59,888 nt of DNA from Bacillota bacterium (lineage in GTDB: Bacteria; Bacillota; Clostridia; Christensenellales; Aristaeellaceae): NCBI GenBank assembly GCA_023421395.1, contig JAEZTL010000052.1, forward strand, positions 1-59,888, given 5' to 3'. The number at the start of each line of letters is the position of its first letter. Positions within the stretch are counted from its first letter, which is position 1. Positions 51,858-59,888 of this stretch are shown here, in pieces. Under the pieces are notes generated by a model, which saw only the letters and a program-made list of their open reading frames with translations, did not search any database and had not been told where the DNA came from. The position numbers and the translations under genes are program-made.

Positions 51858-52766
51858 TTACATTGACGGCGGATTCTGGCCGGAAACGGCGGCCCCGGCG
51901 CGCCGCGCGGGGAAGGCGGGCATTTCCGCCGTCAGCGCCGCGCCCAGAATCAGGCACGCGCCCAGAATCTGCAGAAGGTTCATCCGCTCGCCCAGCACCG
52001 CCGTGGACAGGAGGATTGCCGTGGCGGGGTCGATGTAGCTGAGCATGGCCACCGTCTGGGCTCTTAATGCCCGAACCGACGCGAAGTACCACCAGAACGC
52101 CACCCCTGTGTGGACAACGCCCATGACGATGAGGAGAAGCACATCCTGCGCGCCTTGAAAGTGAAAGGGCATCTGGCCGGTCAGGAGCGCGTAGGGCGCG
52201 AGCACCGCGGAGGAGAAGAGCAGCTGAAAGATGGTGGCCTCCATGGGCCGGATGTCCCTGAGAAACTTGTTGGTCAACGTCAGCGAAGCGTAGCATACCG
52301 CCGCAGAGAGCCCCATCAGGATGCCCCGGGGGTTTATGCCCGCCTGCGACGCGCCCAGAATACCGGAGATCAGCGCCATGCCCAATAGCGCCGCCCCCAC
52401 GCAGAGCGCCTTTCGCGCGGAGAGCTTTTCCTTCAGCAAAAGCGGCGACGCCGCCGTCAGGATCACCGGCGCCAGGTAGTAGCTCAGCGTGGCCAGCGCG
52501 ATGGTGGTGTAGCGGTAGGCCTCGAAGAGGAAGATCCAGTTCGCGCCGAGGAGCGCCCCGGACAGCGCCAATAGCGGCAGGTTTTGCCGTGCCGCGCCCC
52601 AGGCGACGCGCCGGCCGGAGAGCGCGAAGAGGACCGCGAGGAATACCGCGCCGATCAGACCCCGTGCCACCGCCGCGGCGCCGGAGGGGATGGTCATCCC
52701 GCGCACGACGAGCCCCAGACTGCCAAAGATCAGCACCGAGCCGATCATCATCGCCCTATCCTTCAT
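51858..52766 (-). CDS. EamA-family (DMT) transporter
   Basis: 302 residues, ten membrane helices in two EamA halves (SVLIFGSLGLVVRGM; ILMGLSAAVCYASLTLTNKFL). Probably exports a small metabolite. I take the ATG at 52766; the upstream open frame crosses the divergent promoter region. Divergently placed to the LysR regulator, which probably controls it. Confidence 0.88.
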   Translation of the reverse strand: MKDRAMMIGSVLIFGSLGLVVRGMTIPSGAAAVARGLIGAVFLAVLFALSGRRVAWGAARQNLPLLALSGALLGANWIFLFEAYRYTTIALATLSYYLAPVILTAASPLLLKEKLSARKALCVGAALLGMALISGILGASQAGINPRGILMGLSAAVCYASLTLTNKFLRDIRPMEATIFQLLFSSAVLAPYALLTGQMPFHFQGAQDVLLLIVMGVVHTGVAFWWYFASVRALRAQTVAMLSYIDPATAILLSTAVLGERMNLLQILGACLILGAALTAEMPAFPARRAGAAVSGQNPPSM

Positions 52767-52831
52767 GGCGCCTGCTTTCCGCCGGGAGCGGCGTTGCTTT
52801 TTTCTGTGCGAAAGTATATCATAGATGTGAC

Positions 52832-52848
52832 GATTACGGAAATTAATC
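52832..52848. promoter_or_regulatory. LysR-type binding box
   Basis: GATTA-N7-TAATC inverted repeat containing T-N11-A, in the intergenic region between the divergent transporter and LysR genes. Confidence 0.55.
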
Positions 52849-52893
52849 TTTTGAATGCTTTGGATGAAAATTTGTATCGTGGGAGGGCTTTGC

Positions 52894-53760
52894 GTGAGCA
52901 TCCCCAAGTACGAGGCGTTTTTGAAGGCCGTCGAATACGGCAGCTTCACCAGAGCGGGGCAGCTCTTGGGCTACACCCAGTCCGGGGTCAGCCATATGAT
53001 CCGCGATCTGGAGAGCGAATGGGGCGTGTCGCTGCTCGAACGGGACCGGTCGGGCGTGCGCATCACCTCCGACGGGCTGAAGCTGATGCCCTTCATTCAG
53101 CGGGTATGCGAGGCGCAGCGGGCGCTGGCCGGCGAAGTGGACGAGCTGCACGAATTGAAGAGCGGCCTGATTCGCATCGGCACTTTCTCCAGCGTCGCCA
53201 CCCATTGGCTGCCCAACATGATCAAGACATTCCGGGCGGAGTATCCGAACATCGAGTTTGAGCTGCTTTTGGGAGACTACGCGGAGATCGAGGGCTGGAT
53301 CGCTCAGGGGCGGGTGGATTGCGGGTTTGTGACGCTGCCGGCCCGCGCGGATCTGGACGCGATCTTTCTGGAGGAGGACGCGCTGCTGGCTATCATGCCG
53401 GAGGGGCATCCGCTGGCGGAAATGCCGCGCTTTCCGCTCAAAGGGCTGGAGGCGGAGCCGTTCCTCCTGATGGAAAAGGGCGGCAAGAACGAGATTTCAG
53501 AGATCTTCGAACGGCATCACCTGCATCCGGACGTGAAGTTCGTCACCTGGGACGACTACGCCATCATGTCTATGGTGGAAAACGGGCTGGGCATCGCCAT
53601 CCTGCCCGCGCTTGTTTTAAAGCGCGCGCCTTACAGGATCGCAAAGCGCGAACTGGAAGTACCCGCGTTTCGGAAGATTGGCGTGGCGCTCCGGGATGCC
53701 GGGGCCGCGCCTCTCGCGGTCAAGCGCTTCCTGGAGTATCTGAAATTCCGCAGCCAGTAG
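52894..53760 (+). CDS. LysR-family transcriptional regulator
   Basis: 288 residues. N-terminal helix-turn-helix YGSFTRAGQLLGYTQSGVSHMIRDLE; C-terminal type-2 periplasmic-binding-like effector domain (GLIRIGTFSSVATHWLP, ENGLGIAILP). The start is the GTG at 52894, six bases after GGGAGGG. Likely activator of the divergent EamA gene; effector unknown. Confidence 0.9.
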   Translation: MSIPKYEAFLKAVEYGSFTRAGQLLGYTQSGVSHMIRDLESEWGVSLLERDRSGVRITSDGLKLMPFIQRVCEAQRALAGEVDELHELKSGLIRIGTFSSVATHWLPNMIKTFRAEYPNIEFELLLGDYAEIEGWIAQGRVDCGFVTLPARADLDAIFLEEDALLAIMPEGHPLAEMPRFPLKGLEAEPFLLMEKGGKNEISEIFERHHLHPDVKFVTWDDYAIMSMVENGLGIAILPALVLKRAPYRIAKRELEVPAFRKIGVALRDAGAAPLAVKRFLEYLKFRSQ

Positions 53761-53775
53761 GCGGCGCGGCGGACA

Positions 53776-53992
53776 AAAAAATAAGAGGCTTTCGCCCCTG
53801 TGATCATTCGTTCCCAGAGTGCCGTTCGCTTCCGCTTTTTCACCCGCCGCTCAGGCAGGACGGAAACCTGCGGGTACTTGCTGTCTTCCACTCAAGAGGA
53901 GGCCTGACATCCATACGCCGACCCGGAATCCTTTTGTGAAGATGTGGGTAAAAGCGGTCACGTGGCGCACACCCCAGGAGAGGAATGCTCAC
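53776..53992 (-). ncRNA. candidate small RNA of about 215 bases
   Basis: A minus-strand transcript predicted from a consensus promoter (53999-54027) and an intrinsic terminator (53777-53799). No open frame with a good ribosome site lies between them; the longest ATG frame is 21 codons. Internal complementary stretches (ACCCGC with a later GCGGGT-like segment) suggest folding. Not recognised as SRP RNA, RNase P, tmRNA or a known riboswitch. Confidence 0.5.
53777..53799 (-). terminator. terminator of the candidate small RNA
   Basis: On the minus strand AGGGGC-GAAA-GCCTCT (one G-U pair) followed by TATTTTTTT. Confidence 0.7.
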
Positions 53993-53996
53993 GTGA
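53958..53996. promoter_or_regulatory. paired CACGTG boxes at the small-RNA start
   Basis: TCACGTG at 53958-53964 and TCACGTGA at 53989-53996, 31 bases apart (about three helical turns). The second covers the expected transcription start of the small RNA. Likely a repressor site (inference). Confidence 0.5.
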
Positions 53997-53998
53997 TG

Positions 53999-54027
53999 AT
54001 TATAGCGGCGGGAGCGCCGTTTGTCAA
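53999..54027 (-). promoter_or_regulatory. consensus promoter of the candidate small RNA
   Basis: On the minus strand, TTGACA (54022-54027), 17 bases, TATAAT (53999-54004): perfect consensus, with no protein gene behind it. Confidence 0.8.
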
Positions 54028-54100
54028 CGACCGCAAGGCGGGACGCGCGTTGGATTTTTCTGCCGGAGCGAGGGACATGCCAAAAAATCTGCGGGACGGT

Positions 54101-54128
54101 TTGTTTTAAATTTGAAATATGGTACAAT
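54101..54128 (+). promoter_or_regulatory. promoter of the FGGY kinase gene
   Basis: TTGTTT (54101-54106), 16 bases, TACAAT (54123-54128). A GC-rich leader hairpin, GGCGGGC-GCC-GCCCGCC (54142-54158), lies between it and the ATG. Confidence 0.6.
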
Positions 54129-54203
54129 GATTGGGAATCCCGGCGGGCGCCGCCCGCCCCGGGAACGGCGCGTTTTCTGAATGATCAATACGGGAGTGAT
54201 TGT

Positions 54204-55805
54204 ATGGACATGGATGGAATCCGCCTGGCGATCGTAAGCGGCAAAACGGCACTGGGCATCGAGCTGGGCTCCACGCGCATCAAGGCTGTCCTCGTGGACG
54301 AAGCGCATGAGCCCATCGCCTCCGGTGGCCATGACTGGGAGAACCGGCTGGAAAACGGCGTGTGGACCTACAGCCTGGAGGATGTGTGGGCGGGCCTCAG
54401 GGACTGCTATGCCAAGCTGCGCGCAAACGTGCTGGAAAAGTATGGCGTGGCGCTCAAGACCGTGGGTGGCATCGGCATCAGCGCGATGATGCACGGCTAT
54501 CTGGCCTTTGACGAGGCGGGGACCCTGCTGGCGCCGTTTCGCACCTGGCGCAACACCACCACCGGCCCCGCTGCGGCGGAACTCACAGAACTTCTGGGCT
54601 TCAACATCCCGCTGCGCTGGTCCATCGCCCATTTGTACCAGGCGGTTTTGAACGGCGAAACCCACGTGGGCAAGGTCGCCTTCATCACCACGCTGGCGGG
54701 CTACGTTCACTGGAAGCTGACCGGCGGGAAGGTCCTGGGCGTGGGCGACGCCTCCGGTATGTTCCCCATCGACAGCACGACCTTCGACTATGACAAGGGC
54801 ATGCTGGATAAATTCCAGGCGCTGGTCGCGCCCAAGGGCTTCGCCTGGACCATCGAAGAGATACTGCCCAAGGTGCTGACCGCCGGCGAGGATGCTGGCG
54901 CGCTGACCATCGAGGGCGCAAAACTCCTCGACGCCAGCGGCACGCTGGCGCCGGGCATCCCGATGTGCCCGCCGGAGGGCGACGCGGGCACCGGCATGGT
55001 GGCCACCAATTCCGTCGCGCCGCGCACCGGCAATGTATCCGCCGGTACGTCCATCTTCGCGATGATCGTGTTGGAAAAGGCGCTTCAAAAGCTGCACACC
55101 GAGATCGACATGGTCACGACCCCCAGCGGCATGCCGGTGGCGATGGTGCACTGCAACAACTGCTCGTCGGACATCGACGCCTGGGCCGGGCTGTTCCAGG
55201 AGTTTGCGGCGGGCCTGGGCATTCCGATGAAGCTGGGCAAGGTGCTGGACCAGCTGTTTTTCAAGGCCATGGAGGCGGACAAGGATGCGGGCGGGGTGCT
55301 CTCCTATAACTATGTGTCGGGCGAGCCGCTGACCGGCCTTGACGAGGGCCGTCCGCTGATGGTGCGCATGCCGGACGCGAAATTCACGCTGGCCAACTTC
55401 ATGCGCGCGCACCTCTACGCCGCGCTGGGCGCGCTGAAGCTGGGCATGGACATCCTGCTGGATGAGGAAAAGGTCGCCATCGACAAGATCTACGGCCACG
55501 GCGGCTTCTTTAAGGCCAAGGGCGTGGGCCAGAGCGTTATGGCCGCGGCGATCCACGCGCCGGTCACCGTGATGGAAACGGCGGGCGAGGGCGGCGCCTG
55601 GGGCATCGCGATCCTGGCGGCGTACCTGGTGCGCAAGGCCTCCGGCGAAAAATTTGAAGACTATTTGGCGAACAAGGTGTTCGCCGGCAAGGCGGGGCAG
55701 ACGCTCGCGCCCGATCCGGCGGACGAGGCGGGCTTCGCCGCGTTCATGGACCGCTATGTGGCGGGCCTGCCCGCGGAAAAGGCGGCGGTGGCGTCGCTCC
55801 GCTGA
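54204..55805 (+). CDS. FGGY-family carbohydrate kinase (xylulokinase-like)
   Basis: 533 residues. LGIELGSTRIKAVLVDE (phosphate 1 loop), GISAMMHGYLAF, GNVSAGTSIFAM and KIYGHGGFF (adenosine region) are FGGY motifs. Likely phosphorylates a ketopentose such as xylulose or ribulose. GGGAGTGA before the ATG at 54204. Together with the GH43 gene it suggests pentose use. Exact sugar not determined. Confidence 0.88.
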   Translation: MDMDGIRLAIVSGKTALGIELGSTRIKAVLVDEAHEPIASGGHDWENRLENGVWTYSLEDVWAGLRDCYAKLRANVLEKYGVALKTVGGIGISAMMHGYLAFDEAGTLLAPFRTWRNTTTGPAAAELTELLGFNIPLRWSIAHLYQAVLNGETHVGKVAFITTLAGYVHWKLTGGKVLGVGDASGMFPIDSTTFDYDKGMLDKFQALVAPKGFAWTIEEILPKVLTAGEDAGALTIEGAKLLDASGTLAPGIPMCPPEGDAGTGMVATNSVAPRTGNVSAGTSIFAMIVLEKALQKLHTEIDMVTTPSGMPVAMVHCNNCSSDIDAWAGLFQEFAAGLGIPMKLGKVLDQLFFKAMEADKDAGGVLSYNYVSGEPLTGLDEGRPLMVRMPDAKFTLANFMRAHLYAALGALKLGMDILLDEEKVAIDKIYGHGGFFKAKGVGQSVMAAAIHAPVTVMETAGEGGAWGIAILAAYLVRKASGEKFEDYLANKVFAGKAGQTLAPDPADEAGFAAFMDRYVAGLPAEKAAVASLR

Positions 55806-55867
55806 CGCGCGGGCCCAACCCTGCTGAATCGCTCACTGGATGCATGCGGCGCGGACGCCGCGAATGA

Positions 55868-55909
55868 ATTTCACCCACCGGGCCAATGCCCGGTGGGTGA
55901 AATATTTTT
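55868..55909 (+). terminator. FGGY kinase terminator
   Basis: 16 perfect pairs (ATTTCACCCACCGGGC and complement) with CAAT loop, followed by ATTTTTG. Confidence 0.9.
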
Positions 55910-56004
55910 GCATGTCGGCGGACTGCCCGGAGATTTTGGAGGATTCCGGCCTGCGCGGACTGTCCCGGCGCCGAGGGATGCGAAGCGGATTCCGCCGCCC
56001 TTCG

Positions 56005-57018
56005 CTACGCCCGGATTTCCTGCCGCATGAACTTGACGTAGGCCGCGCCGAAAAGCGCCAGCGTCGCGGCCGCCATGGCGGTCAGGTGCGGCCAGATCAT
56101 GATGAGGCTCTGGTCCAGCGTCAGATAGCTGGCGACGGCGCCGGACACGGCGGCCTGGCTGGTCACGAACAGCGCGCGCATATTGGGATTCAGGATGATG
56201 GTGATCGCCTCGATGTAGAGGTTGTAGGGCGAAATCCGGGTCAAGTGGAGGGTCAGCAGGTAGTTGTTCAGCAGGTTCGAGTAGCCGGTGATGCCGTTCA
56301 CCGGAAACACGAGGTTTGCGATGATGCCTGCCACCATCCCGGCAAAGAGGGTCATGTAGATCCAGACCGAGATCGAGACCAGCGCGGAGGTGGCGGCGTG
56401 GCGGCTTAAAACCGAGAAGAAGATTGCCAGCGCCAGCCACAGCGACATGTAGACCGCGGAGTAGACGAGATACGTAAGCGCCCGCGCGATCTCCTCCGGC
56501 CCCGGCACCACGCCCACCGTGATGAGGCCCAGGCCCGCCACCATCACGCCCAGCGACAGCGACAGGATGAGGATCACCGTGAAGCCCGCCATGAACTTGG
56601 CGATGATCAGCGTGTCCCGATAGATGGGCTGGGAAGCCAGCCGGTTGAGCGTCCCCTGGCTGCGCTCGGAGGAGATGGCGTCAAACCCCAGCACGATGCC
56701 CGTCAGCGGCGCCAGGTACGCCAGGAACGACGCGAAGGACGGGATGGCGTTGCCGCTGACCGTGAACAGCTTCAGGAAGATAAAGTCCGGGCTCTCGGCG
56801 ATGGCCGCCTGCATGCCGGAGAGCGCGCCGGCGAACGCCGCGCCGCTCGTCAGCGCCAGAAGCGCGAACACGATATAGAATCGGGCGCTGTGCATGTGGT
56901 CGGCCAGTTCCTTGCGGTAGAGCGCGGAGAAGCCGGTGGAACGCGCGCGCCGGTCACGCTCGTACTTTCCTTGAGAAGAGGCTCTTGACGCTCCGCTGCC
57001 CTTCAGCGTCGCTTCCAT
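56005..57018 (-). CDS. ABC-2 type transporter permease
   Basis: 337 residues, six hydrophobic segments, the first after a basic N-terminal stretch and the ELADHMHSARFYIVFALLAL entry helix. GFDAISSERSQGTLNRLASQPIYRD is a classic ABC-2 coupling segment. Overlaps the ATPase gene by 65 bases. Operon order: NEW3 protein, ATPase, permease. Exported substrate unknown. Confidence 0.9.
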   Translation of the reverse strand: MEATLKGSGASRASSQGKYERDRRARSTGFSALYRKELADHMHSARFYIVFALLALTSGAAFAGALSGMQAAIAESPDFIFLKLFTVSGNAIPSFASFLAYLAPLTGIVLGFDAISSERSQGTLNRLASQPIYRDTLIIAKFMAGFTVILILSLSLGVMVAGLGLITVGVVPGPEEIARALTYLVYSAVYMSLWLALAIFFSVLSRHAATSALVSISVWIYMTLFAGMVAGIIANLVFPVNGITGYSNLLNNYLLTLHLTRISPYNLYIEAITIILNPNMRALFVTSQAAVSGAVASYLTLDQSLIMIWPHLTAMAAATLALFGAAYVKFMRQEIRA

Positions 57019-57964
57019 GGTGTTCCCCCCCTTTTTCGAAATATCGGCGGTAGATTTCGTCCAGGTCGCTGCCGCGCTGGCGCAGGTGCTCCGGCTGGAA
57101 GCCGCCGTCGATCAGCGCCTTCATCAGTGCGTAGCGGATGTCCCGGCCGGACCGCACCAGCAGCATATCATGCTCCGGCTCGATTTCCTCAACGCCCGGG
57201 ACGCTCCGGATCAGGCCGGCCAGCGCCTCGCCGCCGGGCGAGGCCATGATCTCGATGGTGTACGCGCCATTCTGCTCGAGGGCGCGGCCCAGTTCGCCGA
57301 TGGCGCCGCAGGCGACGAGCCTGCCTTTCACGAAGATGCCCACCCGGTCGCACACCTGCTGCACCTGGTAGAGTTGGTGAGAGGAGATCAGAATCGTCTT
57401 GTGTTCCTCCACGGACAGCGTCCGCACCAGATCCATCAGCGCCCGGGTGCCCTCCGGATCGAGGCCGGTGGTGGGCTCGTCCATGATGAGGATCTCCGGG
57501 TCTTTCATCAGGATGTCGGCGATGCCCAGCCGCTGCTTCATGCCCTTCGAATAGCCGCCCGCTTTGCGGTCAATGGCCTCGGTCAGCCCCACGCGTTCCG
57601 TCAGCGCCTCGATGCGCTCTTCAATCTTCTTCTCGTCCAGCGCGTTGACGCGGCCGGTGAAGCGCAGGTTTTCGCGGCCGGTCATATGGGCGTAGAAGCC
57701 CATGTTGTCGGGCAGGTACCCCACCGCGCGCTTGACGGCGATGGGGTTTCTCGTGCAGTCCCAGCCCAGGATGCTCGCGCTGCCGACCGTGGGCTCTGTG
57801 AGCCCCAGCAGCATCAGGGTCGTGGTGGTCTTGCCGGCGCCGTTGGGGCCTAGAAGGCCGAACACCTCGCCCCGGCTGATGTCGAGATCCAGTCCGTCCA
57901 CGGCAGTGACCGGGCCGTACTTCTTCGTCAGGCCGCGGGTGGAGAGAACGCATTCGTCCGGCAT
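56954..57964 (-). CDS. ABC transporter ATP-binding protein
   Basis: 336 residues. Walker A GPNGAGKTTTTLM, signature YSKGMKQRLGIADIL, Walker B ILIMDEPTTGLDP, H-loop SSHQL. A C-terminal extension after the ATPase (PGGEALAGLIRSVPGVEEIE). GGGAGG seven bases before the ATG. Belongs with the permease and the NEW3 protein. Confidence 0.94.
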   Translation of the reverse strand: MPDECVLSTRGLTKKYGPVTAVDGLDLDISRGEVFGLLGPNGAGKTTTTLMLLGLTEPTVGSASILGWDCTRNPIAVKRAVGYLPDNMGFYAHMTGRENLRFTGRVNALDEKKIEERIEALTERVGLTEAIDRKAGGYSKGMKQRLGIADILMKDPEILIMDEPTTGLDPEGTRALMDLVRTLSVEEHKTILISSHQLYQVQQVCDRVGIFVKGRLVACGAIGELGRALEQNGAYTIEIMASPGGEALAGLIRSVPGVEEIEPEHDMLLVRSGRDIRYALMKALIDGGFQPEHLRQRGSDLDEIYRRYFEKGGEHHGSDAEGQRSVKSLFSRKVRA

Positions 57965-57965
57965 A

Positions 57966-59195
57966 TTAGCGCCTCCCGAAGCGGCGGAAGATCAGGCCCA
58001 GGCAGACGGCCAGCGCCGCGATGATGCCGATGCCCACATAGCCCCAGGTGGTGGGCGTCTTGATGGTGACGCGGAAATCCTGCGCGCTGGACGCCTGGCT
58101 GGTGCGCGCGGTCAGCGTAAAGGTGTAGTCGCCGGCGATCACGTCGCTGCCGGGGGTCACGTAGACGGTGGCTTGCACGGAGGCGCCGCTCTTCAATAGA
58201 TCAATCGTGGAAGGATCGAAGCGTGCCGTCCAGCCCTCGGGCATATTTGAGGACAAGGCGATGTTCGTCAGGTCCGCGTTGCCGGTGTTGTCGATGGTCA
58301 GGACGATCGGGGTCTCTCGCTTGGCATAGGCGTCGTAGCTGAGAAGGCCGCTGGGCGTATTCAGCCTGAGCTTGTAGTTGCCGGTGATGGTGACCTTGAG
58401 GTCAATGGGCAGCGACTCCGACGCGGAGGTAGCGGTGACGGTGATATCGTACTTGCCGGCTTCCACGTCCTCCGGCGGCGTTACGGAGACGGCGAGCGCC
58501 TGGGTGGCGCGGGGTTCCACGGCGATGGAGGCGATCTGCGTGGTGTCGCTTCCGGGCTTGACGGCCACCTTCCAGCCGGCGGGTGCGTTGGCGGTGAAGG
58601 AGTAGGTCTGCTGGGACAGCATGTTGTTGATGAGGGTGGCGTTGAAGCTGAAGGCGGTGGTGGCGTCGCCCTCCTGGGACGGGTAGTCCGCCTTGAAGCT
58701 GCTGCTGCCCACTTCTTCGGCGTTGAGGTTGAGCGTGAGGTCTGTGGAATCGCTGCGGCCGTCGCCGCAGTCTGCCTTGAGGGTCACGGTATACTGGCCG
58801 TCCGCGGCGTCCACCGGGATCGTCAGGTTGAAGGTGACGGAAGAATCGGTGGTCTGGGGCGCGATGTGCGCCGAAGTGATCTTGGTATTCTTGGCGCTGA
58901 AGTAGCCCGTCCAGCCGTCGGGAATGGCGGCGACGGACAGAGAAGCGTCGCAGGAGGTTTTGTAGCCGTTGGCCAGCGATATCTGGAAATTCAGGTTGTC
59001 GCCGGCCTTGACCGTCAGGCCGGAATAGGGGGTGGAGATTTCAAAGGTCTCGGGCGTTCCGGCGAAGGCCGGGGTGGCGTCCGGGGTGGTGGCCGCGGTT
59101 TCCGCGCCGGCGCCGACCGGCGCGACCAGTAGCAGGGCCAGCGCGAGCACCAGGAGGTTCACGATGGCCTTTTTCCCAACGAAGCTTCCGTTCAT
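57966..59195 (-). CDS. NEW3-domain membrane-anchored extracytoplasmic protein
   Basis: 409 residues. Signal peptide (AIVNLLVLALALLLVAPVGAGA), then repeated NEW3-like beta modules (DNLNFQISLANGYKTSC, RETPIVLTIDNTGNADLTN and MPEGWTARFDPSTIDLLKSG), and a C-terminal transmembrane helix (WGYVGIGIIAALAVCLGLIF) with a basic tail. First gene of the ABC-2 operon; probably a substrate-binding or docking partner. GAGGGG precedes the ATG at 59195. The -10 box TATAAT lies at 59233-59238 on the minus strand. Confidence 0.82.
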   Translation of the reverse strand: MNGSFVGKKAIVNLLVLALALLLVAPVGAGAETAATTPDATPAFAGTPETFEISTPYSGLTVKAGDNLNFQISLANGYKTSCDASLSVAAIPDGWTGYFSAKNTKITSAHIAPQTTDSSVTFNLTIPVDAADGQYTVTLKADCGDGRSDSTDLTLNLNAEEVGSSSFKADYPSQEGDATTAFSFNATLINNMLSQQTYSFTANAPAGWKVAVKPGSDTTQIASIAVEPRATQALAVSVTPPEDVEAGKYDITVTATSASESLPIDLKVTITGNYKLRLNTPSGLLSYDAYAKRETPIVLTIDNTGNADLTNIALSSNMPEGWTARFDPSTIDLLKSGASVQATVYVTPGSDVIAGDYTFTLTARTSQASSAQDFRVTIKTPTTWGYVGIGIIAALAVCLGLIFRRFGRR

Positions 59196-59252
59196 GAGTA
59201 ATCGCCCCTCGCTTTCCATTTTGGCTTGCGCCATTATAGTCCCAAATTTCAA

Positions 59253-59777
59253 ACGAAATTTGTACTATCATCAGATATTTTTAAAACGCATTGTGAAAAA
59301 TTTGTGGCGAAAAGCCCGCGGGAAGATGGCGGAAGGAGCCGGGAAACGCAGCGCCTCGAACATGAAGATGCGGCTGCCGCTGACCGGCTGCGTGACGCCC
59401 GGAGCGCTGTTCGTATCGCCGGACAAAAAATCCAGCCGTTTGGCGGAACCCTTCTGTTGCCGGCACACATCGCCTCATGCGGGGGCGCTCCGCTACAGCG
59501 TGAGCGCCGGCAGCCGCCATAGCCGTCGTAAACGCCGGCATCAGCGCGAGCATGAGACTCAGGGGACTGCGGTTTTTCATGCTCAGGCTTCAGAAGGATG
59601 CTTCGCATTTTCCCGCCGCGCGGGGGGGGGAACGCGCGCCTTCGCGGGCGCCGCGCATTGTCCGCCCTGATGGATTGTTTTCTCCTTACGCCTTTCGGGA
59701 ATGCGGCTTGCTCCTTTCGCGCTGACCGCGCCACCGAAAACCATTCCGGCGCGGTGCCGCGGAAAAACCGGCGTTTC
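59253..59777. other. intergenic stretch, no supported gene
   Basis: About 525 bases with a poly-G run near 59625. A minus-strand frame ending in a signal-peptide-like start (KNRSPLSLMLALMPAF, from 59580) has no ribosome site. Nothing else is clear. Confidence 0.5.
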
Positions 59778-59806
59778 TGGACAACGGCGCGGTTTTAAAG
59801 TAAAAT
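59778..59806 (+). promoter_or_regulatory. promoter of the GH43 gene
   Basis: TGGACA (59778-59783), 17 bases, TAAAAT (59801-59806). Confidence 0.55.
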
Positions 59807-59839
59807 AGAAAAAGTGCATTCAAGCGCGGAGGTTAGACG

Positions 59840-59888
59840 ATGATTGAAGTGACGAATCCCATCCTGCGGGGCTTTCACCCGGACCCAT
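59840..59888 (+). CDS. GH43-family glycosidase, first 16 codons, runs off the right edge
   Basis: Starts MIEVTNPILRGFHPDP, the conserved NPxLxGFHPDPS opening of family-43 beta-xylosidases and arabinofuranosidases, with the catalytic-base Asp in the DPS motif. GGAGG seven bases before the ATG. Activity cannot be determined from this fragment. Confidence 0.8.
   Translation, partial: MIEVTNPILRGFHPDP

Noticed and set aside
53776..53992. SRP RNA, 6S RNA or a known riboswitch for the small-RNA candidate
   Set aside because: I looked for GGAAGGAAGCA-like SRP, TPP, FMN and other familiar motifs and found none.
54024..55556. Minus-strand open frame of about 510 codons
   Set aside because: Antisense to the FGGY kinase, which has clear family motifs.
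59281..59580. Minus-strand frame starting with a signal-peptide-like stretch
   Set aside because: No ribosome site and the rest of the frame is Arg/His-rich without structure; could be a decayed secreted-protein gene but cannot be supported.

Overview
The window looks like a chromosomal contig from a GC-rich, spore-forming member of the Firmicutes (Clostridia sensu lato). The evidence is a small alpha/beta-type acid-soluble spore protein (16135-16299), a Met T-box leader, a conserved Firmicutes block (rho, rpmE, DUF1385, prmC, prfA, tsaC, ywlE), AddA, Hsp33, strong GGAGG ribosome sites and canonical TTGACA-17-TATAAT promoters. A more exact placement (perhaps Christensenellales-like) is a guess. 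No rRNA, tRNA, CRISPR array or insertion sequence was found. The first ~2.3 kb differs in base and codon use. The change falls inside gnd, at its most conserved motif, so the left edge may be an assembly chimera or a recombination scar.

Layout. 1-4875: leftward sugar-acid operon (two PfkB/KDG-kinase-like genes, gnd, a zinc alcohol dehydrogenase) with a divergent GntR/FCD regulator and a clear promoter plus palindromic operator. 4916-7603: a three-gene operon built around ryanodine-receptor (RyR) domains: a stand-alone RyR protein, a membrane Rossmann-RyR protein with a cysteine cluster, and an unknown protein. 7816-16080: a glycosyltransferase/pyruvyltransferase fusion, a small orphan gene with a long leader, a gene-poor stretch with a strong hairpin, a CPA2 antiporter, a PP-loop ATPase, D-lactate dehydrogenase and a YesL-like membrane protein. 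16135-23490: spore protein, methyltransferase, tandemly duplicated hslO, then an uncharacterised TPR / helical-repeat / zinc-ribbon-TPR / secreted-protein set. 23589-25110: tmcAL followed by two tiny membrane-protein genes.

25210-34856: thymidine kinase, queH, T-box-controlled metG, tatD, a PHP protein, two GNAT acetyltransferases, prmA, rsmE and mtaB; mostly tRNA, ribosome and nucleotide housekeeping with many start-stop overlaps. 34853-35671: a pair of paralogous small membrane proteins, the first apparently frameshifted. 35744-45013: hinT, rpsU, a Trm11-like methyltransferase, rho with a very long disordered insert, rpmE and the prmC-prfA-tsaC-ywlE block.

45126-59888: addA (no addB beside it), a PfkB kinase, a secreted CapA-like protein, an EamA transporter divergent from a LysR regulator, a candidate small RNA with its own promoter and terminator, an FGGY sugar kinase, a NEW3-protein/ABC-transporter operon, and the first codons of a GH43 glycosidase. 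The GH43, FGGY and KDG-kinase/gnd genes together suggest growth on plant pentose and uronate polymers. The least described candidates are the RyR operon, the CACGTG-flanked small RNA and the 18.9-23.5 kb repeat-protein cluster.
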